NCBI GenBank assembly: GCA_964525485.1
Contig: CAZGHH010000001.1
Span: forward strand, 1 to 64,000
Direction of reading: 5' to 3'
DNA from: DAONBD01 sp964525485
GTDB taxonomy: Bacteria > Patescibacteriota > Gracilibacteria > UBA1369 > LOWO2-01-FULL-3
Length of the DNA: 64,000 nucleotides
Positions 19,037 through 27,783 of this stretch are shown one piece after another (the stretch's first letter is position 1; every line of letters starts with the position of its first letter). A model generated the notes under the pieces. That model did not search any database. It worked only from the letters and a program-made list of their open reading frames with translations, and had not been told where the DNA came from. A program made the position numbers and the translations under genes.

Positions 19037-20110
19037 TTGGCTAAAACAATCTTAATAAAAGTAGGAACGAATGTCCTCACCAAAGAGGATAAAACGATTG
19101 ATTTAAATCAAATTCAGTCTCTGGTAAATCAAATCGCAGACTTAAAAAAGAAAGGATACAAAGTTGTGCTTGTGACGTCGGGTGCCGTTGGCGCAGGTCG
19201 TCAAATTAATGAATTTAAAAATGTCGAAGACAAAGTTATAAGGAAACAAATGCTCGCAGCGGTTGGTCAAAACAAATTAATGGGTTCATACACGCATTTT
19301 TTCCGCGATCACAACATGGTAATTGCTCAAGCGCTTCTCACTCGTTCGGATTTTTCGAATCGCGAGAAATATACGAACATGAAAAAAACTCTCCTTGCAC
19401 TTCTCGACGAAGGAGTAGTTCCGGTTATCAATGAGAACGATGTTGTTTCAACGGAAGAGCTTAGTTTTTCGGACAATGATATTCTCGCGGCATATACGGC
19501 AGCCCTTATCAGGGCTGATAAATTAATAATTCTCACAATAGTCGATGGGTTTTATAACAAAGATCCATCCGATAAAAACGCAGAGCTCATTTGTGAAATT
19601 CACAAAGTCGAGGGGAAACTCCTCTATGCATGCGGAAAATCAAAATCAAGTATGGGAACAGGTGGAATGGCATCGAAGATAAAAGCTGCTCATATCGCAA
19701 CAGAACTTGGCATTGAAATGGTTGTTATTAATGGCAAGAAAGAAACTTTGCAAAATGTAATAAGCGGAAAATTCATCGGCACGACGTTTCATCCAAAAGC
19801 TAAAGAAAAGAAATCAGTATTCTATTGGCTTCTAGCTGGAGCTACCACATCAGGCAAAATTACGGTTGATGACGGGGTAGCGATTGCAGTGAAAAAGAGA
19901 AAAAGTTTGTTGTTTCCAGGGGTTGTAAATATTTATGGAGACTTCAAGAAAAACGACACATTAGAAGTTTATGATTTAAAAGGAAATAAAATAGGAATTG
20001 GCCTATCAAATTATTCATCAGAGGATGCAGAAGCTATACTACAAAAATCTCGCAAAGCACAAAAGGATAAAAAAGAATTAATTCACGCAGATAATTTAAA
20101 AGTCTTTTAG
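19037..20110 (+). CDS. proB: Glutamate 5-kinase
   Basis: First step of proline synthesis: ATP-dependent phosphorylation of glutamate to gamma-glutamyl phosphate. 357 residues with the amino-acid-kinase fold (KVGTNVL near the N-terminus, VTSGAVGAGR, INENDVVS, GTGGMASKIKAA) and a C-terminal PUA domain (about 275-350). The first codon is TTG; no ATG is available before the conserved KVGTNVL segment. It is followed after 9 nt by proC. Confidence 0.96.
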   Translation: MAKTILIKVGTNVLTKEDKTIDLNQIQSLVNQIADLKKKGYKVVLVTSGAVGAGRQINEFKNVEDKVIRKQMLAAVGQNKLMGSYTHFFRDHNMVIAQALLTRSDFSNREKYTNMKKTLLALLDEGVVPVINENDVVSTEELSFSDNDILAAYTAALIRADKLIILTIVDGFYNKDPSDKNAELICEIHKVEGKLLYACGKSKSSMGTGGMASKIKAAHIATELGIEMVVINGKKETLQNVISGKFIGTTFHPKAKEKKSVFYWLLAGATTSGKITVDDGVAIAVKKRKSLLFPGVVNIYGDFKKNDTLEVYDLKGNKIGIGLSNYSSEDAEAILQKSRKAQKDKKELIHADNLKVF

Positions 20111-20119
20111 CCCGCATAT

Positions 20120-20875
20120 ATGAAAATTACAATTATAGGAAACGGAACGATGGGAGGTCTGATTAAAGACGCACTTCTAAAGAAACATGTTTTTGCGAAG
20201 GCCGATTTGTTTTTTATCGGTCGTGATGATGCAAAAACTCCAGATACTAATATCTACCTTTTCGCTGTAAAACCTCAGGACTTTGTAGAGGCAAGTAAGA
20301 GACTAAAAGGAGTAAAAGGAAAGATTTTAATTTCAATAATGGCCGGAGTACCAACTGCGAAAATCTCAAAAATTTTACCAGGAAACAAGGTTGTCCGCTC
20401 TATGCCAAATCTCGGAGCAAAAACTTTTGATTCGATGACGACTTGGATGGCAAAAGGTGGCTCAAGTAAAAAGAGTAATTTGACTCCAGCGGAAAAGAAA
20501 ATGATAAAAGCAATTCTTTCATCTTTTGGTAAAGAATTAGAGGTGAAAAATGACGACATGATTGATAAGGCGACGGCTATTGCAGGCTCGGGTCCAGGTT
20601 TTATGTATTTCATAGCCGACTCTCTCACAAAACAGGCAGTGAAATTTGGTTTCGCAAAAAACGACGCACAAAAATTGATAAAACAAATGTTCACAGGAAC
20701 AGTTAATACATGGAATTCAACCGACGCAACGGCCGTCGAACTTCAGAAAAAAGTCACTTCGAAGAAAGGCACGACAGAAGCAGGTATTAATTCGTTCAAG
20801 AAAAACAAGCTTCCAGCATTACTAAGCAGAGGACTAAACGCTGCATACAAACGCGCAAAACAACTTTCGAAATAG
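20120..20875 (+). CDS. proC: Pyrroline-5-carboxylate reductase
   Basis: Last step of proline synthesis, NAD(P)H-dependent reduction of pyrroline-5-carboxylate. 251 residues. The N-terminal Rossmann motif is GNGTMGG; AVKPQD, RSMPNLGAK and the C-terminal ATAIAGSGPGFMY and TSKKGTTEAGI motifs are family hallmarks. The ...KVVRSMPN... segment is intact. Operon with proB (9-nt gap). Confidence 0.96.
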   Translation: MKITIIGNGTMGGLIKDALLKKHVFAKADLFFIGRDDAKTPDTNIYLFAVKPQDFVEASKRLKGVKGKILISIMAGVPTAKISKILPGNKVVRSMPNLGAKTFDSMTTWMAKGGSSKKSNLTPAEKKMIKAILSSFGKELEVKNDDMIDKATAIAGSGPGFMYFIADSLTKQAVKFGFAKNDAQKLIKQMFTGTVNTWNSTDATAVELQKKVTSKKGTTEAGINSFKKNKLPALLSRGLNAAYKRAKQLSK

Positions 20876-20891
20876 CGATACTAAAATAGTA

Positions 20892-20920
20892 TTGACTAAA
20901 TATTGATATAGTGTTATAAC
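20892..20920 (+). promoter_or_regulatory. Promoter of the three-gene accessory cassette
   Basis: TTGACT (20892-20897), 17 nt, TATAAC (20915-20920) preceded by TGT (extended -10). Initiation would be near 20927, 20 nt before the first cassette ATG. This gives the cassette expression independent of proBC. Confidence 0.75.
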
Positions 20921-20946
20921 ACACCCTATTATTAATTTATAAAAAT

Positions 20947-21834
20947 ATGGAAGGATTAAAAACGATAGGTAGAAATATTACGGACAGATTAGCACTTTCT
21001 CCGGATGAAAGAGCGCAAAAAGAATCCTGCGTTGGTAAAATTTTAAAGTCTCTTGGAAAAGTTGGAATCAACGTGACTCAACATATTGAAGAAGAGGTGG
21101 ATATGGCCGTACACAGAGATTTACAGGCGAGAAGATTGCCTCCAAACGTGAAAATTCCACCAAGAAGACAAATCTTCGATTATTTAAAAACAATGTATCA
21201 GGCAAGAGGGTCAGTCTATGACGCAATTCATTCATTGATGTCACCGGGAGGATGGACTTCAAGTGGAGGATCATTTAAGTTAGCTGAAGAAAACGGAATA
21301 CAAGTGGATGAATTAATACGACAAATTTTAGAAGAAAATGGGAAGGCGGGTTTTCTAGAAATCGGAGCGGGATACGCCGGTCTGTATGATAGAGAAAAAG
21401 AAGGATATGAGCCAAAAGGCGTTGGTAAAATAGTTTCCGAATTTAGGGATAAATTGGGTGGAACTTTGAGTGTTCATTTAACAAATTTAACAGGATGGCA
21501 TGAAGATTTGCCAGAAGGTATAAGAGAACATGAAGGGTTAATAGCCTCTACGATCGAAACTCTAACTGATGAGGGAGTGAAAGAAGATGATATAGATGTA
21601 GTCTATTCACAATGCGCGGCATATTTTGATGCCAATGTGGACTTATTCATAGAACAAGCTGCAAGATTTTTAAAACATTCAAACGCCGGAGGCTATTTGA
21701 TATTTAATGGGAAAACCGAAGAAGATGAAAAAATAACAAGAGCTGCTACAGCAAGCGGATTAGAGCTAAAAAATAAAAAAGTTATTGGAGGAATGAACGG
21801 AACTTTATACATATTTAAAAAATTAAACACTTAA
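20947..21834 (+). CDS. Methyltransferase-like protein, first gene of accessory cassette
   Basis: 295 residues. The C-terminal half resembles a class I SAM-dependent methyltransferase: FLEIGAGYAGLY fits the glycine-rich SAM-binding motif, IDVVYSQCAAYFD fits the motif IV position, and AGGYLIFNG fits the strand after motif IV. The N-terminal half is helical and Arg/Lys rich (AVHRDLQARRLPPN) with no recognised domain. No signal peptide. Arginine is coded almost only by AGA/AGG, unlike neighbouring proA. The ATG is followed by a MEGLKT start similar to the MESIKT of the next gene. The substrate is unknown; the assignment rests on motifs alone. Confidence 0.5.
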   Translation: MEGLKTIGRNITDRLALSPDERAQKESCVGKILKSLGKVGINVTQHIEEEVDMAVHRDLQARRLPPNVKIPPRRQIFDYLKTMYQARGSVYDAIHSLMSPGGWTSSGGSFKLAEENGIQVDELIRQILEENGKAGFLEIGAGYAGLYDREKEGYEPKGVGKIVSEFRDKLGGTLSVHLTNLTGWHEDLPEGIREHEGLIASTIETLTDEGVKEDDIDVVYSQCAAYFDANVDLFIEQAARFLKHSNAGGYLIFNGKTEEDEKITRAATASGLELKNKKVIGGMNGTLYIFKKLNT

Positions 21835-21844
21835 ATTAAACAAT

Positions 21845-22702
21845 ATGGAATCAATAAAAACAGACGGTATTAATCATGGCAAAGAAGAAGTTCGCGGACC
21901 GAAGATGGCCTCTATAAGCGCTTTGACTGCGCTTAGAATTGTCGGAATTATGGGGGCAACACTTGGGGCAACATCAGGAATTGCCGGATGTGATGGAATA
22001 AGGGATAGCATATTTGCGTGTGCCAGCGCAAAAGAAGATGAAGGACGCTCTATTGAAGATCAAAAACAAGTAATGAAAGGCCTTAATTCACAAGCAGACG
22101 GTGAGTTTGTTAATTGGAATGTTAAAAGAATTGCCAATAATTTAACAGAAGGATTAGATAAAAAACGAGCAATGATAAAACTTTTTGAATTCGTGCAAAG
22201 TTATCCTTACCAAATAAGACCTGTTGGTGATACGTCAAGAGAAGGAGTAGACTTATACGATTTAGAAGAGGGAGACTGTAGACATAAAAGAAACGCTTTG
22301 TATGCGCTATTAGAATCCAAAGGATATGAAGTTAGAAAAGTCGCAATTGTGTTTGATTGGAAAGATTTGCCAGTACCAAAAGAAATACTAGACCTGAGAA
22401 GACAATCCGGCACAAGAGCTTTCCATAGCGGAATGGATGTGAAAATTAAAGGGAAGTGGGTAGCGATAGATCCAACATGGGATAAAGATCTTATAGAGGC
22501 AGGTTTTCCTGTTAACGAGAATTGGGATGGGGAATCTCCAATGAAGAATGTCACATTTGGAGAGTGTACGAGGGTCCAACACGATGAGTATGAGAAAATA
22601 TCTGACTTATACGGTAAATTTGATATTCCATATCCTGTACAAAGTGAGAATCAGGCTTTTGTTCAAGCCTTAAATGAATGGCTGAAAAAACAGAGAAAGT
22701 AA
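21845..22702 (+). CDS. Transglutaminase-like cysteine protein with N-terminal lipoprotein-type segment
   Basis: 285 residues. A Cys-His-Asp arrangement of the transglutaminase-like (papain-fold) superfamily is visible: EEGDCRHKRNALYALLESKG (C145), AFHSGMDVKIKGKWVAIDP (H194, D209). The N-terminus has about 25 polar residues, then a hydrophobic stretch (about 22-48) ending in a lipobox-like GIAGC (C49), so the domain is probably outside the membrane. Bacterial members act as proteases, amidases or cross-linkers; which applies here cannot be told. It starts 11 nt after the methyltransferase-like gene and belongs to the same cassette. Confidence 0.6.
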   Translation: MESIKTDGINHGKEEVRGPKMASISALTALRIVGIMGATLGATSGIAGCDGIRDSIFACASAKEDEGRSIEDQKQVMKGLNSQADGEFVNWNVKRIANNLTEGLDKKRAMIKLFEFVQSYPYQIRPVGDTSREGVDLYDLEEGDCRHKRNALYALLESKGYEVRKVAIVFDWKDLPVPKEILDLRRQSGTRAFHSGMDVKIKGKWVAIDPTWDKDLIEAGFPVNENWDGESPMKNVTFGECTRVQHDEYEKISDLYGKFDIPYPVQSENQAFVQALNEWLKKQRK

Positions 22703-22734
22703 GTGAAATAGCAACAATAATTAAATTAAATAAA

Positions 22735-23709
22735 ATGGAATCAAGAATAAACGAAACACAATTTGAAGATGAACCGTGCGAAGAATTAAAAGGACCTCTA
22801 ACTTCGATCTCAAACAAAACGGTCATCGATATTCTGAGGAGGAACGGCGCAGCACTGAAATTAGTACTTGCACTCGCAGCGGCAAATCCTTTGATAGCTA
22901 ATTCGGCTGAAGCAAGACCTGGGAGAGGTCAATCTACTGAAATTGTTGATGAAAATAATTTATACCAAGTTGACATAGAAAAGCTGAGAGAAAACATTTT
23001 AAGAAATGGAGTTCTTGTATTGACGCACAACGGAATGGACGGGGTAAATGTAAAACCAGGTGAAGATGAATACTATCGAATATCTGAGGCGCAATCAGGA
23101 TCTTCTAGTCTGGGCAGAAACACCCAACGTGGATATCTCCAGACGACCAAGAAATTAAGTGGAATACAAGGAATAAACAGCAATGGAGAAGTAATAACGA
23201 TAAATGGAAACGTAACAGTGCATGTAATAGACATGTCATACTTGAAAAGAGAAGAAATGAGAGAAGTGAGCAGAGGAGACTGCGGCGATACTCATCCGCA
23301 ATATTGTAAATATAGCCAAGAGGAGGCAATAGACTACTTGGAAGGACAATTTGGTAATAAAAAATTTGGATTAATATTGGTTGCTGGTCATGTATTCAAC
23401 ATAGAAGAGTTGATTGAAGTTTCAAAACATTTTAGAGCCCCTGAGTCATTAACATTACTTGGAGGATGTAGAACGGCGCAGTTTATCCCGGGAAATTTCA
23501 GAAACAATGCCTTAATGGCAGGATCGAGTGTAGGTATAGCGACAGAAAGATATACACATTTAATGAGAAGCACTATAGCTGCAATACTAGGCAGACAATT
23601 TGGTAGATGGGAAGATTATCCAAGAATAATGGCGAGATACTCTGGGAATATTGGGACAGAAATTTTGCCAGGATCAGCGTCCTATAGAAGCTACATACCA
23701 AGAAGATAA
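22735..23709 (+). CDS. Caspase/CHAT-like secreted protein, third cassette gene
   Basis: I place the start at ATG 22735: it gives an MESRIN start in the same AAATTAAATAA-type context as the preceding gene (MESIKT). The upstream ATG at 22678 overlaps that gene and adds 19 unlikely residues. A hydrophobic segment (about 40-58) followed by ANSAEA suggests export. The C-terminal half has alternating strands ending in a His (FGLILVAGH, H219) and a Cys (LTLLGGCRTA, C245), then GSSVGIATERYTHL. That His-then-Cys order after beta strands is the layout of clan CD peptidases (caspase, gingipain, CHAT). I infer a possible cysteine protease; without structure prediction this is tentative. Confidence 0.5.
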   Translation: MESRINETQFEDEPCEELKGPLTSISNKTVIDILRRNGAALKLVLALAAANPLIANSAEARPGRGQSTEIVDENNLYQVDIEKLRENILRNGVLVLTHNGMDGVNVKPGEDEYYRISEAQSGSSSLGRNTQRGYLQTTKKLSGIQGINSNGEVITINGNVTVHVIDMSYLKREEMREVSRGDCGDTHPQYCKYSQEEAIDYLEGQFGNKKFGLILVAGHVFNIEELIEVSKHFRAPESLTLLGGCRTAQFIPGNFRNNALMAGSSVGIATERYTHLMRSTIAAILGRQFGRWEDYPRIMARYSGNIGTEILPGSASYRSYIPRR

Positions 23710-23720
23710 ATATTTCCGAT

Positions 23721-23749
23721 TTGATAGTTGAAATTATCTTATGTAGAAT
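23721..23749 (+). promoter_or_regulatory. Promoter of proA
   Basis: TTGATA (23721-23726), 17 nt, TAGAAT (23744-23749). Initiation about 7 nt later would fall 2-3 nt before the ATG at 23759, so the mRNA would be essentially leaderless. Confidence 0.7.
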
Positions 23750-23758
23750 GAGTTGCGT

Positions 23759-25003
23759 ATGGAAAAAATCATTCTTGGCCTAAAAAAAGTAAAAACAATA
23801 TCTCGTTTGCAGGTTAAAAAAGAAGACCGTGATTTAGTGTTAAAAACCTTCGCTAAAAATCTTGTAAAAGACTCTGCGAAAATCCTAAAAGCAAACAAGC
23901 TCGACCTTAAAAAGATGTCGAAGGAAAGTCCTTTATATGATCGTCTTCTTCTCGACAACGCTAGAATTAAAAGTATAGCAGATAGCATCATCGATGTAAC
24001 GAAGCTCGCCGACCCAACAGGCAAACTCCTTGAAAAACGCACTCTCAAAAACGGACTCGCTCTTACAAAAATCTCAGTCCCACTCGGAGTGATTGGAGTT
24101 ATATACGAAGCTCGTCCAAATGTCACAGCGGACGTATTTGCATTATGCTTCAAAGCAGGAAACGCATGTGTATTGAAAGGTGGCTCAGACGCAGAAAATT
24201 CCAACAAAGCGATCGTCGAAGTTATCAAGAAATCACTAAAAGAATGCAAAGTCTCAGAAAACTATCTTTATCTCATGCCTGCTGATCGTAAATACGTCGA
24301 AGTTCTCCTGAAAGCCGAGAAATATATTGATCTGATTATTCCACGCGGCAGTCAGGGGCTCATAAGATTCGTAAAAGAAAATTCACTCGTTCCGATAATA
24401 GAAACAGGAGCCGGCATAGTGCACACATATATAGATGATGATTTTAATGTCAGTTGGGCGAAGGAAATTGTTTTTAACGCAAAAACACAGCGCCCAGGAG
24501 TCTGTAACGCTCTCGACTCTCTTGTAATTCATCAGAAATCTCTGAAAAAACTTTCGGAAATTGTCTCGAAATTAAAAACTAAAGAAGTAATAATCTACGC
24601 AGACAAACCAGCTTACGATGCATTAAAAGGCAAATACCCTGCAGAACTTCTCAAGAAAGCGACTCAAGAGCATTTCGGTAAAGAGTTCTTATCTCTGCAA
24701 ATGGCAATTAAAACCGTGAAGAATTTCGATGAAGCTCTGAATCATATAAATACATACACATCCCACCATTCCGAGTCGATAATTTCAAATAATCTCAAAA
24801 ATCAGGAGAAATTTATTGAAAATATCGACGCAGCCGCGGTCTACACAAACGCTTCTACCAGATTCACAGACGGTGGTGAATACGGTCTTGGCGCAGAAAT
24901 AGGTATATCTACTCAAAAACTCCACGCCCGCGGTCCATTCGCACTAGAAGCCCTCACGACATATAAATGGATTGCACGCGGAAAAGGCCAATATAGAAAA
25001 TAG
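23759..25003 (+). CDS. proA: Glutamate-5-semialdehyde dehydrogenase (gamma-glutamyl phosphate reductase)
   Basis: Second step of proline synthesis, NADPH reduction of gamma-glutamyl phosphate. About 414 residues of aldehyde-dehydrogenase fold with IYEARPNVT, LKGGSDAENSN, IPRGSQGL, the active-site Cys in AKTQRPGVCNALD, and TRFTDGGEYGLGAEIGIST. I prefer ATG 23759 over a TTG six bases upstream because of the adjacent promoter. Arginine is mostly CGT/CGC, in contrast to the cassette before it. With proB and proC the pathway from glutamate to proline is complete here. Confidence 0.96.
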   Translation: MEKIILGLKKVKTISRLQVKKEDRDLVLKTFAKNLVKDSAKILKANKLDLKKMSKESPLYDRLLLDNARIKSIADSIIDVTKLADPTGKLLEKRTLKNGLALTKISVPLGVIGVIYEARPNVTADVFALCFKAGNACVLKGGSDAENSNKAIVEVIKKSLKECKVSENYLYLMPADRKYVEVLLKAEKYIDLIIPRGSQGLIRFVKENSLVPIIETGAGIVHTYIDDDFNVSWAKEIVFNAKTQRPGVCNALDSLVIHQKSLKKLSEIVSKLKTKEVIIYADKPAYDALKGKYPAELLKKATQEHFGKEFLSLQMAIKTVKNFDEALNHINTYTSHHSESIISNNLKNQEKFIENIDAAAVYTNASTRFTDGGEYGLGAEIGISTQKLHARGPFALEALTTYKWIARGKGQYRK

Positions 25004-25013
25004 AAAGATTACC

Positions 25014-25098
25014 TGGTGCCCAGAGAGAGACTCGAACTCTCATGAGTTGCCTCACTAGCTCCTAAGGCTAGCGTGTCTACCAATTCCACCATCTGGGC
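25014..25098 (-). tRNA. tRNA-Leu (UAG)
   Basis: 85-nt type II tRNA: acceptor GCCCAGA/TCTGGGC, long variable arm, anticodon stem CTAGC/GCTAG with loop CTTAGGA giving anticodon UAG, T loop TTCGAGT, encoded CCA. Reads CUA-type leucine codons. Confidence 0.95.
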
Positions 25099-25192
25099 AT
25101 ATTTACGAACCTGAAATCGAAAAATCGAACGCAAAAAATTTACCAGCCGCCACCCATCAAGTCAAATATAAATCAAAATACAAAAAATCTAT

Positions 25193-25221
25193 TTGACAAG
25201 TTTTACGCGCAGGAATAGAAT
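25193..25221 (+). promoter_or_regulatory. Strong promoter of sigma4-HARE gene 1
   Basis: TTGACA (25193-25198), 17 nt, TAGAAT (25216-25221). This is a near-consensus sigma70 promoter. It is followed by an unusually long leader of about 100 nt for this genome. Confidence 0.8.
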
Positions 25222-25279
25222 ACGTTCCATTTTCTGAAAGATACATAAAAATAATTTTGCATTTAAAGCAATTTTATTA

Positions 25280-25296
25280 TAAGCTACACAAGCTTA
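25280..25296 (+). repeat. Small hairpin in the 5' leader of sigma4-HARE gene 1
   Basis: TAAGCT and AGCTTA arms (6 bp) around ACACA, in the roughly 100-nt leader between promoter and ATG. It could affect translation or bind a regulator; no terminator U-run follows. The rest of 25099-25330 shows only the promoter. Confidence 0.35.
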
Positions 25297-25330
25297 GGGA
25301 AAATAAAACAGCCAATAAACTTAATTAACC

Positions 25331-26392
25331 ATGAATACAAGCGCAAAAATCAACCTCAATGAGATCCTAGAAGAAATTTTTATGGTCCTCACGGTAAAGG
25401 AAAAAGACGTTGTTATTAAGCGTTTCAGTCTCAATTCTAAACCACGCCAGACCCTAGAAAAGATTGGCCAGCATTTTTCCGTAACTAGAGAAAGAATCAG
25501 ACAAATTGAGAAAATCGCGCTTGGCAAGCTTCGCAGAACTGTTAAGAATACAAAACTCAACATCATTAATGAAATTTCAAATGAGGTTATTGCTGAAAAC
25601 GGTGGAGTAATGGTGGAAAGCAAATTGGTTGCAGCAATCCTCTCCAAAATTCTTTCTTCTCAGGACGCTGACAAATATATTGTTAGATTGGCTCTCAATA
25701 TCAATCCTGAAATTGAGAAAATTGAGAAGAGCAACGTTCTTTATCCATTTTGGAAAGTTAAGGATGTTTCTGAGGATGACGTAGAGAAAATTATCAAAGC
25801 AGGAGTTAGCGTTTTGAAGAAAGCAAAAGAAGTTATCGATCATCAGAAATTGGCAGCTCAGGTAAAAGCTGAATTAAAAGGAAAAATTGCTGAATATCCA
25901 GATGTAATGGTCATTTCTTCATTGGAAGTTGATAGAAGAATCAAGAAGGTGTCTGAAGGTTTCGGTCTTATGGAGTGGAGACACATCAATCCACGTTCAA
26001 TCCGTGATAAAGCTTATATCGTTCTTAAAAAAGCCACAAAACCTTTGCATTTCGTAGAGATTGCAAATCAAATTTCAGAATCAGGCTTCGACAAAAAAGT
26101 TGTTACGACTCAAGCAGTTCACAACGAGCTTATTCGTTATGATCAATTCGTATTGGTCGGTCGCGGACTTTATGCTCTCAAAGAATGGGGGTATGATGAA
26201 GGCACGGTTGCTGATGTAATAGAGCAACTTCTTCGTAAAAAAAGCCCAATGTCTAAACAGGAGATCATCGAAGGTGTGCTAAAGCAAAGACAGGTTAAAA
26301 AAGGCACAATATCTTTGAATCTTCAAAAGAACGCACAATTCGTCCGTGTTGGTCGTGCGGTCTATAAATTAGACAACTCTAAGAAGAAATAA
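25331..26392 (+). CDS. Sigma-70 region 4 fused to HARE-HTH domains (paralog 1)
   Basis: 353 residues. The N-terminus (about 8-75) is a sigma region 4-like helix-turn-helix with the family reading TLEKIGQHFSVTRERIRQIEKIAL, which recognises -35 elements in true sigma factors. Regions 1-3 are absent, so it cannot melt promoters alone. After a helical middle part, the C-terminus has a HARE-HTH winged helix (RDKAYIVLKKATKPLHFVEIA, then GLYALKEWGY) and a second winged-helix-like unit (GTVADVIEQLL... to the end). HARE-HTH is shared with the RNA polymerase delta subunit. It is likely a global transcription modulator rather than a sigma factor. Paralog at 32234-33295. Confidence 0.85.
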   Translation: MNTSAKINLNEILEEIFMVLTVKEKDVVIKRFSLNSKPRQTLEKIGQHFSVTRERIRQIEKIALGKLRRTVKNTKLNIINEISNEVIAENGGVMVESKLVAAILSKILSSQDADKYIVRLALNINPEIEKIEKSNVLYPFWKVKDVSEDDVEKIIKAGVSVLKKAKEVIDHQKLAAQVKAELKGKIAEYPDVMVISSLEVDRRIKKVSEGFGLMEWRHINPRSIRDKAYIVLKKATKPLHFVEIANQISESGFDKKVVTTQAVHNELIRYDQFVLVGRGLYALKEWGYDEGTVADVIEQLLRKKSPMSKQEIIEGVLKQRQVKKGTISLNLQKNAQFVRVGRAVYKLDNSKKK

Positions 26393-26458
26393 TTGACAGT
26401 AATAGCTGTATAATAAATTAACTTTGTGTTTAAATACTGACAAATAACCATTTTAATT

Positions 26459-26773
26459 ATGTCAGATTGCATTTTTTGCCGTATCGCTTCAAAAGAAATC
26501 CCGGCAACCATTCTCTATGAGGACGATCTTTGTATGATTTTTTCAGATATCAATCCAAAAGCCAAAAATCATTGGCTCACAATCCCAAATAAGCATATTC
26601 CGACGATTATAGACATTGAGAAAGGAGATGAAGCTCTCATCGGTCATATGGTCGAAAAATCACGCGATCTCGCAGTGTCAAAAGGCCTCAAAGGCTACAA
26701 ACTCCAATTCAATGTCGGCGAAGCGGGCGGACAAGAAGTCATGCATGTACACATGCATTTATTAGCTAATTAG
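26459..26773 (+). CDS. HIT-family nucleotide hydrolase
   Basis: 104 residues with the zinc-type N-terminus CIFCRI and the histidine triad HVHMHLL near the C-terminus. Family members hydrolyse nucleoside phosphoramidates and related adenylylated compounds (HinT-like). The Cys pair C-x-x-C is present at the N-terminus. A TATAAT at 26409-26414 lies upstream but its best -35 partner is badly spaced. Confidence 0.93.
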   Translation: MSDCIFCRIASKEIPATILYEDDLCMIFSDINPKAKNHWLTIPNKHIPTIIDIEKGDEALIGHMVEKSRDLAVSKGLKGYKLQFNVGEAGGQEVMHVHMHLLAN

Positions 26774-26803
26774 CTCATGCAAAAGGACTCGTCAAAGATA
26801 AAA

Positions 26804-27775
26804 TCAAACTGAAGTATTTACTTCTAAATGAAAACTTAATGGCTTAGCCGCCATCGTCATTTCGCTCATCGAAATAACATCAACGCCGGTTTCAGCATAT
26901 TTTTTCAAATTTTCTCCATTTATCCCACCTGAAGCCTCAAAAATAAGTTTATCATACAAGCCTTTTTCTTTCACGAGCTTCAAAGTTTCAACAATCTCAG
27001 AAACAGAAAAATTATCCAACATGATGCAGGCCGGAGCAGTAATGCCGTCAGGCGATAATAATGTATTCAAATCTTCCGCAGCCTTCAGTGCATCTTCTTT
27101 TGTCTCGACTTCAATTTCCACAAATCTCGCACCGGAAACCTTGCCAACTAAACTTTTGAGAGCTTTTGAAACAGATCCGCCTAAGATTTTTAAATGATTA
27201 TCTTTAATCAAAACAGCGTCACTCAAATTCAACCTATGGGTTCCACCACCACCGACAACGACTGCTTTCTTATCCAGTAGGCCCCACAAAGTTTTTCGCG
27301 TAGGAGTCAATAAAACTTCATCTCCGGCAAGGGCTACCAAGGAAACAGTTTTAGTTGCAACACCGCTCATTCTCATTAATAAATTCAAAGAAGCTCGCTC
27401 AACCGCCAAAACATTTCGCGCCTTTCCAATGATTTCACATATTTTGTCGCCAGCCTTTATTCGGTCGCCGTCTTTCATAAAAAAAGTAACCTGTAATTCT
27501 CCGATCCTCGGCTTGAACCTAGGATCACTATCTACCAAGAAATACTTCAATTCCTCAAGTCCGGCAAGAACTCCTGATTCTTGAGCGTAAATGGCTCCAG
27601 CAACAGTCACGTCATCAGGCACTACAGAGTCAGAGGTTATATCTCCATTAGGGGACAAATCCTTATCCATTTCCAAAAAAGTATATCGAAAAACCCACTG
27701 TTTATAGTCAGGTTTAGTTACAGACAAAAAATCCTTTGCGTTGTGAGTCAAATTTTTCAGTGCTTTTCTGTCCAT
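26804..27775 (-). CDS. nadC: Nicotinate-nucleotide pyrophosphorylase (quinolinate phosphoribosyltransferase)
   Basis: Converts quinolinate and PRPP to nicotinate mononucleotide in NAD synthesis. Motifs include GDITSD, the SGVATKT segment with its NLLMRMSG core, TRKTLWGLLDKKAV, GGGGTHRLNLSDAVLIKDNH, VEIEVET, MLDNFSV and EASGGIN. I prefer ATG 27775 (323 residues), 9 nt after the upstream stop; an in-frame TTG at 27814 would overlap the upstream gene by 31 nt. nadA and nadB are not in the window, so quinolinate may be made elsewhere or salvaged. Confidence 0.93.
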   Translation of the reverse strand: MDRKALKNLTHNAKDFLSVTKPDYKQWVFRYTFLEMDKDLSPNGDITSDSVVPDDVTVAGAIYAQESGVLAGLEELKYFLVDSDPRFKPRIGELQVTFFMKDGDRIKAGDKICEIIGKARNVLAVERASLNLLMRMSGVATKTVSLVALAGDEVLLTPTRKTLWGLLDKKAVVVGGGGTHRLNLSDAVLIKDNHLKILGGSVSKALKSLVGKVSGARFVEIEVETKEDALKAAEDLNTLLSPDGITAPACIMLDNFSVSEIVETLKLVKEKGLYDKLIFEASGGINGENLKKYAETGVDVISMSEMTMAAKPLSFHLEVNTSV

Positions 27776-27783
27776 AAAAATTT

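Noticed and set aside
22678..22734. Upstream ATG start for the caspase-like gene
   Set aside because: It overlaps the end of the transglutaminase-like gene; the ATG at 22735 matches the start context and first residues of its cassette neighbour.
25099..25330. Riboswitch in the long leader of sigma4-HARE gene 1
   Set aside because: Only a 6-bp hairpin was visible and nothing resembled a known riboswitch core.
26393..26414. Promoter before the HIT gene from TTGACA and TATAAT
   Set aside because: The two hexamers are only 10 nt apart, too close for a sigma70 promoter; no other good -35 was found.
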